NCBI GenBank assembly: GCA_036499395.1
Contig: DASYDW010000006.1
Location: 1-62,857 of the forward strand
Source of the DNA: Pirellulales bacterium
GTDB lineage: Bacteria > Planctomycetota > Planctomycetia > Pirellulales > JACPPG01
Length of the DNA: 62,857 nt
Reading direction: 5' to 3'
Part shown: positions 36,203 through 46,954 of the stretch, piece by piece
Numbering within the stretch: position 1 is the first letter of the stretch
How the letters are laid out: every line of letters begins with the position of its first letter
The notes under the pieces: model-generated
Told to the model about the DNA's origin: nothing
The model's input: only the letters and a program-made list of their open reading frames with translations
The model's database searches: none
Position numbers and translations under genes: made by a program

Positions 36203-36218
36203 CATTTCACGTGAAGCA
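36203..36218. promoter_or_regulatory. parS-like site 2, degenerate
   Basis: CATTTCACGTGAAGCA keeps the core TTTCACGTGAA but has three differences from the consensus. Its affinity may be reduced. Confidence 0.6.
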
Positions 36219-36252
36219 CGTAAACTACACGATTGAAATTACCGCCTCTCCG

Positions 36253-36268
36253 CGTTTCACGTGGAACA
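36253..36268. promoter_or_regulatory. parS site 3
   Basis: CGTTTCACGTGGAACA differs from the known parS variant TGTTTCACGTGGAACA at the first base only. Confidence 0.85.
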
Positions 36269-36339
36269 GGCGGTTTGTGAAAGTCAGGGAGTGAGCCGGC
36301 GGTGTGCTCGATTCGCCGCCGGGCACGCTAGCACTCCTG

Positions 36340-37641
36340 CTATTCCAAGGGATTGATGACCAGCCCGCTGAGCAGCTTCGGATAAAAGTAGGTGCTCTTG
36401 GCCGGCATCCGTTCCTGGTGCTTACTGATCGTCTGGATGTCCCCGACCGTGGCTGGCATAACGAGGGCAGCCAGCGGGAACTCATCGGTCTCCAGACCCT
36501 CGACCACTTCCTCAACCAGGTGGACGTAACGCGGCTTTGGCAGGTCCTTGCCGCTCAAGATCGTGTCGATGACCAACCGGTGCAGGATACTGACGCCTAG
36601 GTCGCGCCACGGCTCACTGTGCTCGGCGGCGACTTTCATCATCTGTGCCCGGCCGGCATCCGTGATCGTGGCCAACACCCAGCGGTCATCCGCGTGGGCA
36701 TAGAGCCCCAACGTTCCCTGGTGATTCTCGGTCTCGATTTCTTCCCAGACGTTGTTGGCCAAGTCGGGTCCCTCTCCCACGATTCGCGTGGTAAAGGCGT
36801 CACCGAGCTTGGCGACTAACTCGCTCGAAGTTATCGCCGGCAGGCCGCGGAACAGACGGTGCGTTGGCAGCACCACCATGCCGGGATCTTCCATTCCGAC
36901 GCACATCATCAGGACGAAATTAGCGGGATTGTTGGGCGCGAGCGGAGCGGCGGCCGATAGTTCGTCGCGATAGTTACAGGCGGTTTCGTAGCGGTGGTGA
37001 CCGTCGGCAATGAAGACCGGCTTGGGGCTAATCGCCGCCGAGACAGCACTAATCACTGCGACATCGGTGACCGGCCATAGTCGGTGAATGACGCCTAAAT
37101 GGTCCTTCGCTTCGAGCGGAGGGACTCCCTCGATCGCGGCTTCCAGCTTCCCCTGTACGTCGTTCTGAGGGTCGGGATACAGGCCAAAAATTTGGCTGAG
37201 ATTCGCTTTGCAGGCCCGGGTCAGCAGCAAACGGTCCTGCTTGGGGCCGGACATGGTTTCTTCGTGCGGATAGATATTTCCCTCGCCGAAACGTTGCAGG
37301 CGGATGCGGGCCATAAACCCGCGCCGCGTATGCGTCCGGCCAGCGTAATCGAACACCTGGTGGTAGACGTACAATGCGGGATGGGGATCTGCGGCCAGCA
37401 CCCCCTCGGAACGCCAGTTCTTCAAGAACTTCGCCGCCCGCGAATACCGATTGTTGGCCGCATCATCGCCGGGCTCGTCTCGATTGAGGATCAGCCGGAT
37501 GACGTTCGCGGGGTGGTTCTTGTAAAGCTGCTCCTGCAGTTGCGGGCCGATCACGTCGTAGGGCGGAGCGATCACATCGCTCAAGGATCCGACGTGCCCC
37601 AGGTCGTAACGCAGTCCGCGGAAAGCTTGGATTTCTGGCAT
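36340..37641 (-). CDS. DUF1015 family protein
   Basis: 433 residues. The start MPEIQAFRGLRYDLGHVGSL and the motifs VIAPPYDVIGPQ, FIADGHHRYETA and NFVLMMCVGMEDPG are typical of DUF1015, proteins of unknown activity often found with serine and one-carbon metabolism genes. The gene is next to ahcY on the same strand, but a terminator separates them. Confidence 0.93.
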   Translation of the reverse strand: MPEIQAFRGLRYDLGHVGSLSDVIAPPYDVIGPQLQEQLYKNHPANVIRLILNRDEPGDDAANNRYSRAAKFLKNWRSEGVLAADPHPALYVYHQVFDYAGRTHTRRGFMARIRLQRFGEGNIYPHEETMSGPKQDRLLLTRACKANLSQIFGLYPDPQNDVQGKLEAAIEGVPPLEAKDHLGVIHRLWPVTDVAVISAVSAAISPKPVFIADGHHRYETACNYRDELSAAAPLAPNNPANFVLMMCVGMEDPGMVVLPTHRLFRGLPAITSSELVAKLGDAFTTRIVGEGPDLANNVWEEIETENHQGTLGLYAHADDRWVLATITDAGRAQMMKVAAEHSEPWRDLGVSILHRLVIDTILSGKDLPKPRYVHLVEEVVEGLETDEFPLAALVMPATVGDIQTISKHQERMPAKSTYFYPKLLSGLVINPLE

Positions 37642-37684
37642 GGTACTCGACGGGTTTGATCCGTTATTTCGAGGCGCTCCCCAT

Positions 37685-37723
37685 CAAAAAAAACAGGGCT
37701 GCGGGTGTTATCCCGCAGCCCTG
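37685..37723 (-). terminator. terminator downstream of ahcY
   Basis: On the minus strand CAGGGCTGCGGG pairs with CCCGCAGCCCTG across a 6-base loop and is followed by a run of T. It lies 45 bases beyond the ahcY stop. Confidence 0.9.
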
Positions 37724-37768
37724 GCTTCTTGTCAAAGGGGCCCTTCGCCCGATCCGGCAGTTGCCGGT

Positions 37769-39082
<1,314 letters not shown>

Positions 39083-39156
39083 GGATATACTCCTTGTGAG
39101 GGGCATGCAATGCGGTAGAGTGCCGAGAATCGGCCGAGAACGATTTTCGCAATATC

Positions 39157-39840
39157 TTAGTCAGGCGTTCCGGTCTTGTCGAATGCGGCCCGGGCTGCCG
39201 CCACGAAGGACCGCAGCTTCTCGGCATTCTTAACACCGGGGGCGGTTTCGACTCCGCTGGCCGTGTCGACCCCCAGCGGCTGCACTGCTGCAATCGCCTC
39301 AGCAACATTCTCAGCACGCAGCCCGCCAGCCAGGATTAAAGGGGGCAGGCCAGCCGCGCGGACAAATTCCGCGGCCGAGTCCCAATTCGCAACGCGTCCG
39401 GTCCCTCCGAACTCCTTGGGATCGTAGGCATCCCACAGAACAAGCCGGGGCAGGCAAACCAGGCGGCGGCATTCGTCGAGGTGCGCGCGAACCTCGGTCA
39501 GGCCGGTTCCTTTGGCGCGCAATGCTTGCATGACAGGCGTGCCGGATAGCTCGATCGCAAGCGCCGCGACGTCGTCCGGCGTTTCGTGGCCGCTGAGTTG
39601 GATAATGTCGAGCGCGAGCTTGTGCGCCGTCTCGACGATCCGATCGGTTCGCGCATTGACGAACACGCCGGCCACGAGCAAATGATTGCCGACCGCTTGC
39701 CGGATCTCACTGGCTCGCTCGAGATCGACACGACGAGGGCTCCCTTTATAGAAGTTCAGCCCTATGCAATCCGCGCCGGCATCGATCACGGCCATTGCAT
39801 CGTCGACGCGTGTGATGCCGCAAATCTTGATGCGAAACAT
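39157..39840 (-). CDS. trpF: phosphoribosylanthranilate isomerase
   Basis: 227 residues from the ATG at 39840 ([15 protein letters not shown]); an upstream in-frame start would add 21 residues. The catalytic Cys is in KICGIT, and the catalytic Asp in VLWDAYDP. The phosphate site includes [10 protein letters not shown] and DTASGVET. It acts in tryptophan synthesis. No other trp gene is adjacent, so the pathway is scattered. Confidence 0.95.
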   Translation of the reverse strand: MFRIKICGITRVDDAMAVIDAGADCIGLNFYKGSPRRVDLERASEIRQAVGNHLLVAGVFVNARTDRIVETAHKLALDIIQLSGHETPDDVAALAIELSGTPVMQALRAKGTGLTEVRAHLDECRRLVCLPRLVLWDAYDPKEFGGTGRVANWDSAAEFVRAAGLPPLILAGGLRAENVAEAIAAVQPLGVDTASGVETAPGVKNAEKLRSFVAAARAAFDKTGTPD

Positions 39841-40175
39841 GGGCGGAGCCGTGCGTTGGACTTTGTATTGCTGACTGGTGGGATCGTGAATCGAATCACC
39901 CATTGTACGTCACTCCGGTGCTAGCGTCACGTGTGGTCGAGCGATGATCAGCAGGTGCTAGCTGAGCGGAGAACGACCTCGACATTCGGCCCTGAAGCAT
40001 GTAGTCAAAGCGAAACAGGACGGGCGGACCGGCCCTAGGTCGGTTGCTTTGCCTTCCCGTGTGCAGAGCCAGGGGAGTGCCTGCCGAATGTAGTAATGCT
40101 TCTTGATTACGGCGGCGGCTACCGGTGTGCGCTGCTAGCAACTGTCGGGGCGACGATAACCGAGGCACGCGAACG
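39841..40175. other. intergenic, divergent promoter region
   Basis: 335 bases between trpF and the ExeA-like gene. No gene is visible. Promoters for both genes must lie here but I could not place them with confidence. Confidence 0.5.
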
Positions 40176-41621
40176 ATGTACGAATCTTTCTTTCATTTGA
40201 CGAAACGTCCTTTCGCGGCCACTGTCAATATCGAACAGTACTATCCTGGACGCGTCATCGAGGCCGCCCGCCGCACGCTGGTGCGCTGCATCGAACGCGC
40301 CGAAGGAATGGCAGTCCTGGTCGGAGCCTCGGGCACAGGTAAGACGCTCATCTGCCAGATGCTTCGCAATGAATTCGAGGAAGCGTGCGACGTTGTCACG
40401 CTTGGCACGACGCGCATTGATGGGCCGCGAGCACTGCTGCAGGCGATCCTCTTCGAACTCGATCTGCCTTGCCGCGGATTGCCCGATGGCGACATGCGAC
40501 TGGCCCTGGTCGACCATTTGACGCGCGCCGACGCACGCGGGGCGGGTATGCTGCTGATCGCTGACGAAGCGCACACATTGCCGGCGCGCGTGCTGGAAGA
40601 GATTCGCTTGATCACGAACATCACCGTGGCCGGTCAGCCGCGCGTACGTTTCGTGATGGCCGGCAGCCATTTGCTCGAAGAGCACCTGGCCAGCCCCAAG
40701 CTCGAGTCCTTCAGTCAGCGCACTGCCGCGCGGTGTTATCTCGAGCCGCTCGATCGTGGTGAAACCGCGGCGTACATTCGAGCCCAGGTAGCCGGGGCGG
40801 GGGGCGATGCTCGCCGGCTATTCACTGAATCGGCCGTCGAGAGTTCCTATCGCGCGACCGATGGCGTGCCGCGTCTGATTAATCAACTTTGCGACCATGC
40901 ACTGCTCCTCGCACACAACGCAGGCATACACCAGCTTAGTGATCGTCAGATCGAGGAAGCCTGGGCCGACTTGCAGCAGCTTCCCACGCCTTGGAGCGGA
41001 ACAGCAGAGCCGAATCGAGCAGGCGATGTTATCGAATTCGGACAACTCGACGACGATCAGACCGAAGAAGAGGACCACTATGACTCCATTGCCGCGGACG
41101 GGCCGATCATGCGGGAATACCTCGCTGACGACATGGCACCTGTCAGCCTGCGATTGGCCGGTGGCTTGGATGAAATCGAACCCGAATTCGAAGAGCTGGA
41201 AGAATCGGAACCCATGAAAATGAGCTTGCCGGTCAACGACCTCACAGCATTCGAGACGCGCGTACAACCGCGCGGCGCCATGAGCGTCGAGCTGGCTCAT
41301 TCGGCCAATCCGTTCGCCGAACCGTTCGTCGAAGAAGAGGTCATTGTCGACCGTTACTCGACGGCACACGCCTCGGTATGGGCCGAGATGCCGCACGTCT
41401 ACAGTTCGGAAGGTCGGATCCTGGCCGAATTGCTGCAGCCCTTCGTTCAAACGGCCAAAGTCGTACCGCTGCCCGAGGCTCCCCCGGCCTGGAATGACAC
41501 CGACGAGGCATTAATCGTGGTCGAAGATGATCCGGTCACGATCGCCGGCCCCCGCCCTGCCCCGACGCAGGCTTATCGCCAGGAGTACTCGCAACTATTC
41601 GCGAAGTTGCGTCGCGGGTAA
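40176..41621 (+). CDS. ExeA-like AAA ATPase with acidic C-terminal region
   Basis: 481 residues from the ATG at 40176 (MYESFFHLTKRPFAATVN), the usual start of ExeA/GspA and TniB-like ATPases. Walker A is GASGTGKT, Walker B is LLIADEAH, and the C-lid NQLCDHALLLAHNAG is typical. After about residue 285 the protein turns acidic and low in structure (QLDDDQTEEEDHYDS, EFEELEESEP), and no peptidoglycan-binding domain is visible. ExeA assembles type II secretion pores through the wall. No other secretion genes are nearby. Confidence 0.85.
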   Translation: MYESFFHLTKRPFAATVNIEQYYPGRVIEAARRTLVRCIERAEGMAVLVGASGTGKTLICQMLRNEFEEACDVVTLGTTRIDGPRALLQAILFELDLPCRGLPDGDMRLALVDHLTRADARGAGMLLIADEAHTLPARVLEEIRLITNITVAGQPRVRFVMAGSHLLEEHLASPKLESFSQRTAARCYLEPLDRGETAAYIRAQVAGAGGDARRLFTESAVESSYRATDGVPRLINQLCDHALLLAHNAGIHQLSDRQIEEAWADLQQLPTPWSGTAEPNRAGDVIEFGQLDDDQTEEEDHYDSIAADGPIMREYLADDMAPVSLRLAGGLDEIEPEFEELEESEPMKMSLPVNDLTAFETRVQPRGAMSVELAHSANPFAEPFVEEEVIVDRYSTAHASVWAEMPHVYSSEGRILAELLQPFVQTAKVVPLPEAPPAWNDTDEALIVVEDDPVTIAGPRPAPTQAYRQEYSQLFAKLRRG

Positions 41622-41650
41622 AGGGCTGACGCCAACGGGCGTCAAACGAA

Positions 41651-42988
41651 TTACTTTGTCGCGCCTGCTTTTGCCTTGGCGAGCTTCTGTTTCGTCTGCT
41701 CGTCGCCGGGATTTGCTTTGGCGAGTTGCTCAAAAAGAGGCAGTGCATTCTTGTACTCTTCGTTCTCCAGGTAGACATCCGCCAGGCCGGAAGTGCCGGC
41801 ATTGGGGCCGGGGAGCTTGTCGACCATCTGTTGCCACAGCTTGATCGCGCCGGCATCGTCACCTTGCGATTTGAGCACCCTGGCCAACCCATTCATGGCT
41901 CCTCCGGCGAGCGGATCGGTGGCAAGGACTTTCTCGAAGTAGCCTTTGGCTTCGTCGACTTCTCCGCCATTCAGGAGCAGCCAGCCCATGCCATTCAGCG
42001 CGCCGCCATTGTCCGGCGACTTGGCCAGGACGGCGGTGAAAAGCGATTTAGCTTCTTCGCGACGACCTTGATTCATCAGCCGCCACGCCTGGCCGACGTC
42101 TTTGCCGACGTTGATCGCTGGAGCCGCAGATTTTTTAGGAGCGTTCTCGGCCACCGCCATTGGCTCCAGCTCGCGGCGCAGATCGTCGGGCAATTCCTTG
42201 GCCTTTGCGGCATCCAACATGCGCTGCGCGGATCCGTCGGGATCGCCCGACGCGACCGTCTTCTTGCCCCACTTCGCGGCCTCGGCATACTTGCCCTGCA
42301 GCAAGTAGATCTTTGTCAGGCCGTACCAGGCCGCCGAAGCATCAGGCGCGAGCGCGGCCTTGGACAAGTACTTTTCGGCTTCGTCGTATTTGCCGTCAGC
42401 CAGGGCCATTTGCCCTAAGCCATTCAGCGCCGCGGGATGCTTGGGCTCGAGCTTGATCACGGCGAGAAATGCTTCGCGCGCTCGGCCGCGGTTGCCACTG
42501 TTGAAACTGGCCCAGCCAAGCCCGTTCCAGGCGTTGCTGTTACGCTTATCGAGCTTCACCGACTCTTCAAATTTGGCAGCCGCCGCGGGATAGTTTTGCT
42601 GTCCCCACAACTGCCAACCTTCGATGGAAAGTTGGCCCGCCCTGTCTGCAGCAAGCTGAATGGCCGCAGCCGGGGTGACGTGCTGCTCGGCTGTCGTGAT
42701 CTGCGCGGCCACTCCAGTGTCGGCTTTCTCGGCGACCTGGACATCGGAGTTTTGAACGTTTGCTGACTGGACAAACAGCAATGCGATGGCGCACAGACCT
42801 GTAATCATGGCCGCTCCTCCCATGAGAACGAAAATTAAAAACCGTCGGTGGCGACGACGATCGTCACCCTGCAAGGAATGAAGAAGTAGCTGGTCGGCGC
42901 GGCGCATCGCATCATCGAGCCGCGACTGGTCGTCGACGCCGTCGCTGGTTGGCGGGCTGCCTCGCGCTGCGAAGGGATCTGTCGACAT
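41651..42988 (-). CDS. membrane-anchored TPR protein
   Basis: 445 residues from the ATG at 42988. A cytoplasmic ~50-residue start precedes one membrane segment (FLIFVLMGGAAMITGLCAIA). At least eight TPR units follow (GWASFNSGNRGRAREAFLAV, KIYLLQGKYAEAAKWGKKTV and others), with ALNGLGWLL-like repeats, so the bulk is probably periplasmic. It is 19 bases downstream of the DUF2089 gene, in the same unit. It likely acts as a scaffold. Confidence 0.85.
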   Translation of the reverse strand: MSTDPFAARGSPPTSDGVDDQSRLDDAMRRADQLLLHSLQGDDRRRHRRFLIFVLMGGAAMITGLCAIALLFVQSANVQNSDVQVAEKADTGVAAQITTAEQHVTPAAAIQLAADRAGQLSIEGWQLWGQQNYPAAAAKFEESVKLDKRNSNAWNGLGWASFNSGNRGRAREAFLAVIKLEPKHPAALNGLGQMALADGKYDEAEKYLSKAALAPDASAAWYGLTKIYLLQGKYAEAAKWGKKTVASGDPDGSAQRMLDAAKAKELPDDLRRELEPMAVAENAPKKSAAPAINVGKDVGQAWRLMNQGRREEAKSLFTAVLAKSPDNGGALNGMGWLLLNGGEVDEAKGYFEKVLATDPLAGGAMNGLARVLKSQGDDAGAIKLWQQMVDKLPGPNAGTSGLADVYLENEEYKNALPLFEQLAKANPGDEQTKQKLAKAKAGATK

Positions 42989-43007
42989 ATTCTTTTTCCC
43001 CACCAGA

Positions 43008-43379
43008 TCAGATGCGTTTGATCAATCGTGCGGCCTCGGCCGCGCTGGTTTTGCCAGGCTCGACGGCGTCCAACAGGCTGCCGCCTACGCGCTGCGTCTT
43101 GGCGATTTCGCCGCGCAACATTTCAATGACTCGATCCAGCCGCGAGCGGACCGTGGGATACGAAACGCCGACCTGCGCCGCGATTTCTTTCAAGTTGCCC
43201 CCGGCCAGCACGAACATTTCGATGAATCGCTGATGCTCGACGGGCAGGTCTGCCAGACGCGACATGGGAAAGTCTGCGGCCACCGATACCCGGCAATGAC
43301 CGCAACTCATCTGCGTCACGGTCATCGCCGTTCCACAGTAGGGACATTCATTACTGACGGGACGTTTCGCCTCTGGCAT
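43008..43379 (-). CDS. DUF2089-type zinc-ribbon/HTH regulator
   Basis: 123 residues from the ATG at 43379, with GTGGAG upstream. CPYCG and CGHC form a zinc ribbon, followed by a sigma-like helix-turn-helix (NLKEIAAQVGVSYPTVRSRL) and a helical C-terminus. This matches DUF2089, thought to regulate neighbouring genes. It directly precedes the TPR membrane protein. An AT-rich palindrome lies 46 bases upstream of its start and could be its operator. Confidence 0.85.
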   Translation of the reverse strand: MPEAKRPVSNECPYCGTAMTVTQMSCGHCRVSVAADFPMSRLADLPVEHQRFIEMFVLAGGNLKEIAAQVGVSYPTVRSRLDRVIEMLRGEIAKTQRVGGSLLDAVEPGKTSAAEAARLIKRI

Positions 43380-43424
43380 GAAACTCCACTTTCTGCATTG
43401 CATGCTATCCGATAAATCAATAAA

Positions 43425-43442
43425 ATCAACATATTTGTTGAT
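43425..43442. promoter_or_regulatory. palindrome upstream of the DUF2089 gene
   Basis: ATCAACATATTTGTTGAT has perfect 7-base arms around TATT and lies in an unusually AT-rich patch (about 43411-43462), 46-63 bases upstream of the DUF2089 start. An autoregulatory operator is a plausible reading. Confidence 0.5.
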
Positions 43443-43643
43443 AGTTTTTCATAAAACGAAATAACGCGACGGTAGAACTCGGTTCAAAAGACGATTCATG
43501 ACGCCCAAGACATCCGGGTCCTCAACTAGTTCAAGAAACCGTTGAACTTCAGAAGGCACTTCGTCGCAGCGTAGGTGCAGCAAACAGGATACGCGAAGAA
43601 AACGCGGGACGAGTGATCCGGCAGCTATGGCGTAGTGCCAGTT

Positions 43644-44981
43644 CTAATTTGCTGCCCGGCTTGGCGCGCGCTTAAAAGCCGTCGAAGGACGGGTCGCCGG
43701 CGCGATCTGCTGCCTGGGCGATAGCGCATACACAACGGCCGACGTGCCGATCATCACGGCCACTGCGACAAACATGCTGCCGAATGCCGGAATGCCGGCA
43801 AGGCCCGCGTACGAAACGATTCCTCCTGCGATCGGCGAGCCGACGAGCGTTCCCAAATCGAAGAACGCCAGCACCAAGGTCGTGGCCAAACCTCGGTTGC
43901 GCGCCGGAAACACCGAGGTGCCCGCCGCGATGACCGACGGAAACAACAGGGCATGCGCAATTCCTAGCGCCACGGCGGGAAGGCAGAGCAGCCATTGATT
44001 ACTGGCAATGGTGAACAGCACCATCCCGGTGACCATTGAAGCCAGTCCCAACAAGAGCACGCGGCGATTGCCGATTTTCGTCGGCAGCCGTCGACCGAGG
44101 AACCTCGCGACGAATGCTGTCGGACAATAGACGGCAAAGAAGAGCGCAATGCCGGGGATGTTCATCGACTCGGCATACGGTCGCAGAAACGTGCCGGGTA
44201 ACCCCAGCCCAAAACCCGTTGCGGCCGACACGAGTAATACGGACCCTGGATGGTAGCGCCGCAAGAGTCCCCACGCTGAAGCGTGCCGAGTGCGTGGTTG
44301 GAAATGTTGATGGCGCGTTGCGAAGGCTGCCAGAATGACATTGATCATTCCTAGCACGGCGCACACAACGAACATCAACTGCATTCGGGGCCACGTCATC
44401 GGCGCGCCGCCTATCATGACGTCACCCAGCCAGGTGCCAATCACCATCGCCAAAAATCCGGACGTGCCCAGCATGCCCACCATTTCCGCCATGCGCGAAA
44501 CAGGTGCGCGCGACGAGATAAAGGTGATCGATGCCCCGAAAAACCCGGCGATCGCGCAGGCGTAGCCGATGCGCAAGACGAAGATCAACGGGCTATCGGC
44601 GCGTGTGAGCAGTAAATGCCCCAGGCAACTCGCGACGAACAGCAATCCCGAAATAATCCACATCCGCCGGGGACCGTAACGGTCGATGCCGATTCCTTGG
44701 GCAAGGCGCATGGCCAGACTACCGACCATGCCCACGCCGACGATCGTGCCGAGCAGAAGTTCGCTGCCACCGAGAAAGAAGACCACGTCCGCGTAGCGAA
44801 AGAGCAGGCTGTGGCCAATCATGATCGACAGATTGGCCACGTAGGTCAGCCAGAAGGCAAGATCGTACGTGGCACCATCAGATTGAACGTTTTGCTGCGC
44901 GCGGCCGACTTCGCGTCTCGCCATAGCGGCGGACGACGATTCGACCGTGGAGGATTCAGCATGCGAAGCGCGACAGATCAT
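43644..44981 (-). CDS. major facilitator superfamily transporter
   Basis: About 445 residues from the ATG at 44981; the start is uncertain because neither this ATG nor the one at 44924 has a good ribosome site. About twelve membrane segments are visible, with the MFS loop motif RLAQGIGIDRYGPRRMW after segment two and FLGRRLPTKIGNRR between the halves. The substrate cannot be told from sequence. It is divergent from the methyltransferase at 45291. Confidence 0.88.
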   Translation of the reverse strand: MICRASHAESSTVESSSAAMARREVGRAQQNVQSDGATYDLAFWLTYVANLSIMIGHSLLFRYADVVFFLGGSELLLGTIVGVGMVGSLAMRLAQGIGIDRYGPRRMWIISGLLFVASCLGHLLLTRADSPLIFVLRIGYACAIAGFFGASITFISSRAPVSRMAEMVGMLGTSGFLAMVIGTWLGDVMIGGAPMTWPRMQLMFVVCAVLGMINVILAAFATRHQHFQPRTRHASAWGLLRRYHPGSVLLVSAATGFGLGLPGTFLRPYAESMNIPGIALFFAVYCPTAFVARFLGRRLPTKIGNRRVLLLGLASMVTGMVLFTIASNQWLLCLPAVALGIAHALLFPSVIAAGTSVFPARNRGLATTLVLAFFDLGTLVGSPIAGGIVSYAGLAGIPAFGSMFVAVAVMIGTSAVVYALSPRQQIAPATRPSTAFKRAPSRAAN

Positions 44982-45290
44982 GGAGGGGTTTGAAGAGGAA
45001 GGCCGGGACAACAAGGCCGGTGGATTATAAGCTAGCCCGCAACGCAGGGCAGCGTCGAAAAACGGCTAGCTTCTGGCAATTGCGATCACGGCGTAACTTG
45101 CTTCATTTACTAAAACGCTTGTTCTGACAGCAAATCACGGTAATTGGTTCGCAAAACTGGCCAAATTCGCTGCTTCGGCGACCACGCCCATAAGGGGTAG
45201 TGATCCTCCGTTTTCTGCGGGGAAATTCCTGGCGCGGACCGCGGTGGACATACCGGCGCGTCGCCTGCTAGTATCTTCGACCCGTGGGGT
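44982..45290. other. intergenic, divergent promoter region
   Basis: 309 bases between the MFS transporter and the methyltransferase. It contains an AT-richer stretch around 45100-45150 but no motif that I can assign. Confidence 0.45.
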
Positions 45291-46040
45291 ATGACATGGA
45301 CGTCAACGGGGCCAGCAAGGACCAGCGCAGTGGACTATTCGAAGAGTACCGTCAACAGCCGGAATCTCGTGAAGCGGTGGCTGCATCGGTCGCGATTGGA
45401 TGCGTCGGTCAAGCTGCTCGACGTCAAACGCCGTAGCCGGATTCTCGACTATGGTTGCGGTAGCGGCGAGTTAACGCGGCGGATCAGCGCGGCCTATCCC
45501 TCGACCCAGATCGTGGCGTTCGATCCGGCCGAGGATTTGTTTCGCCAGGCGCAGCGCCGACTGGCGGATTGCACGAATGTGCTGGTCAGCAACTCGCTCG
45601 ACCTGTTGCCAGGCGCTTTCGATCGCGTGGCCTGCCTGGAAGTACTCGAACACTTGCCCCCCGTCGAGCTCGAGGCGGCGCTATTAGATATTCGCGTGGC
45701 GTTGGCGGCCGACGGACAGTGCCTGTTCACATTTCCGATCGAGCATGGCGCCATGTCACTGGCCAAAAATGTCTATCGCATCACGACCGGCGGCGACCCC
45801 TACCCCTCACTCACCAGCACGGCCCGGGCCTTCTTCGGCCTGCCAGTACCGCGTCAGCCTAGCGCGAGTCTGAATAATTGCAGCTATATTTACTCACACC
45901 TGGGCTTCGATTGCCGGGCGATGCTCTCCACCATCGCCAATGTGTTCGCAATCGAGGATGTTCACGTGCTCCCCTTGGGAACCGTGACGCTGGGGATGGG
46001 AAACGGGCTGGCCGTCGTCGCTCGCCCGCGCCACGATTGA
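45291..46040 (+). CDS. class I SAM-dependent methyltransferase
   Basis: 249 residues from the ATG at 45291; a GTG at 45330 has a better ribosome site (AAGGA, 8 bases) and may be the real start. Motif I is ILDYGCGSGELTRRI, motif II includes IVAFDPAEDLF, and FDRVACLEVLEHLPP is the post-motif. It resembles ubiquinone/sugar-type methyltransferases of cell surface gene clusters. It lies directly upstream of the glycosyltransferase gene (127 bases), so a joint role in glycan or lipid decoration is possible. Confidence 0.85.
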   Translation: MTWTSTGPARTSAVDYSKSTVNSRNLVKRWLHRSRLDASVKLLDVKRRSRILDYGCGSGELTRRISAAYPSTQIVAFDPAEDLFRQAQRRLADCTNVLVSNSLDLLPGAFDRVACLEVLEHLPPVELEAALLDIRVALAADGQCLFTFPIEHGAMSLAKNVYRITTGGDPYPSLTSTARAFFGLPVPRQPSASLNNCSYIYSHLGFDCRAMLSTIANVFAIEDVHVLPLGTVTLGMGNGLAVVARPRHD

Positions 46041-46166
46041 ATTCGCGCTGCTTGCGCCTCGCTTTGCTATGCGGCGACGCGCAGGCGCGGCCATCGTCGC
46101 GACAGAATTACGGCGACAGGCTCTTTGACTGGCCGCGGGGCTAACCGCAGGCCTCGCGAGCGAACC

Positions 46167-46928
46167 ATGACCCGGAACCTGGTGGTCGTCACGACCTATA
46201 ACGAGCGTGAGAATCTGCCGGCGCTAATCGATGAGATATTCGCACAGGCTCCCGAGGTCGATCTATTGGTGGTCGACGACAGCTCTCCCGATGGGACAGG
46301 CGCCTGGGTCCAAGAACGATCCGTACGCGAACCGCGATTGAAATTACTTGCCCGGCCTGGCAAACAAGGGCAAGGAAGCGCAGTGCTGGCCGGACTCCGT
46401 TACGCGATTGATAACGCGTACGACACCGTACTGTCGATGGATGCCGACTTCAGCCATTCGCCGCGTTACATTCGCGGCCTACAGTCCGGCCTTGAGGGCG
46501 ATCCTGCCGCGGATGTCGTCATCGGCTCGCGTTATGTACACGGCGGCGGCGTCGAAGGATGGCCGTTCAAGCGCCGACTCATGAGCCGGGCGGTGAACAC
46601 CTATACGCGGTTGATGTTGAGATTGCGCACGCACGATTGCAGCGGCGGATTTCGCTGTTACCGAGTGGCGAAGTTGGCCGAACTGGATTTCAGCCAGATG
46701 GTTTCCCGCGGCTATTCGTTTCATGAAGAGTTTCTGTGGCGTGTCACGAGACTTGGCTGTCGCGTCGTCGAGACTCCGATAACGTTTGTCGATCGTGTCA
46801 AAGGAAACTCAAAGATCAACGCGCACGAGGCTTGGAACGCCGTGCGCGTGATCTTTAATCTCGGAATTCAAGAACGATTCGGTAACCGAACTCCCCCGCC
46901 ATCCCTGAATAGGGACAACGGAGAGTGA
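46167..46928 (+). CDS. polyprenol-phosphate mannosyltransferase-like glycosyltransferase (GT2)
   Basis: 253 residues from the ATG at 46167. The GT2 signatures are visible: TTYNERENLPALIDEI, VVDDSSPDGTGAW, MDADFSHSPRYI (DxD-type) and SGGFRCYRVAKL, then VKGNSKIN near the C-terminus. This is the DPM1 type without C-terminal membrane segments. It transfers a sugar, typically mannose, from a nucleotide sugar to polyprenyl phosphate. Confidence 0.93.
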   Translation: MTRNLVVVTTYNERENLPALIDEIFAQAPEVDLLVVDDSSPDGTGAWVQERSVREPRLKLLARPGKQGQGSAVLAGLRYAIDNAYDTVLSMDADFSHSPRYIRGLQSGLEGDPAADVVIGSRYVHGGGVEGWPFKRRLMSRAVNTYTRLMLRLRTHDCSGGFRCYRVAKLAELDFSQMVSRGYSFHEEFLWRVTRLGCRVVETPITFVDRVKGNSKINAHEAWNAVRVIFNLGIQERFGNRTPPPSLNRDNGE

Positions 46929-46954
46929 CGGCATTCCGTCGAAGGCCTGCCGGA

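Larger units (their letters stand above)
35961..36339. other. intergenic with parS cluster
   Basis: 379 bases between the parA promoter side and the DUF1015 stop. The only structured content is the three parS-like sites listed separately, within 103 bases. No gene is seen. Confidence 0.7.

Noticed and set aside
41626..41643. Hairpin TGACGCC/GGGCGTCA between the ExeA-like and TPR genes as bidirectional terminator
   Set aside because: No T run follows on either strand, so terminator activity cannot be supported.
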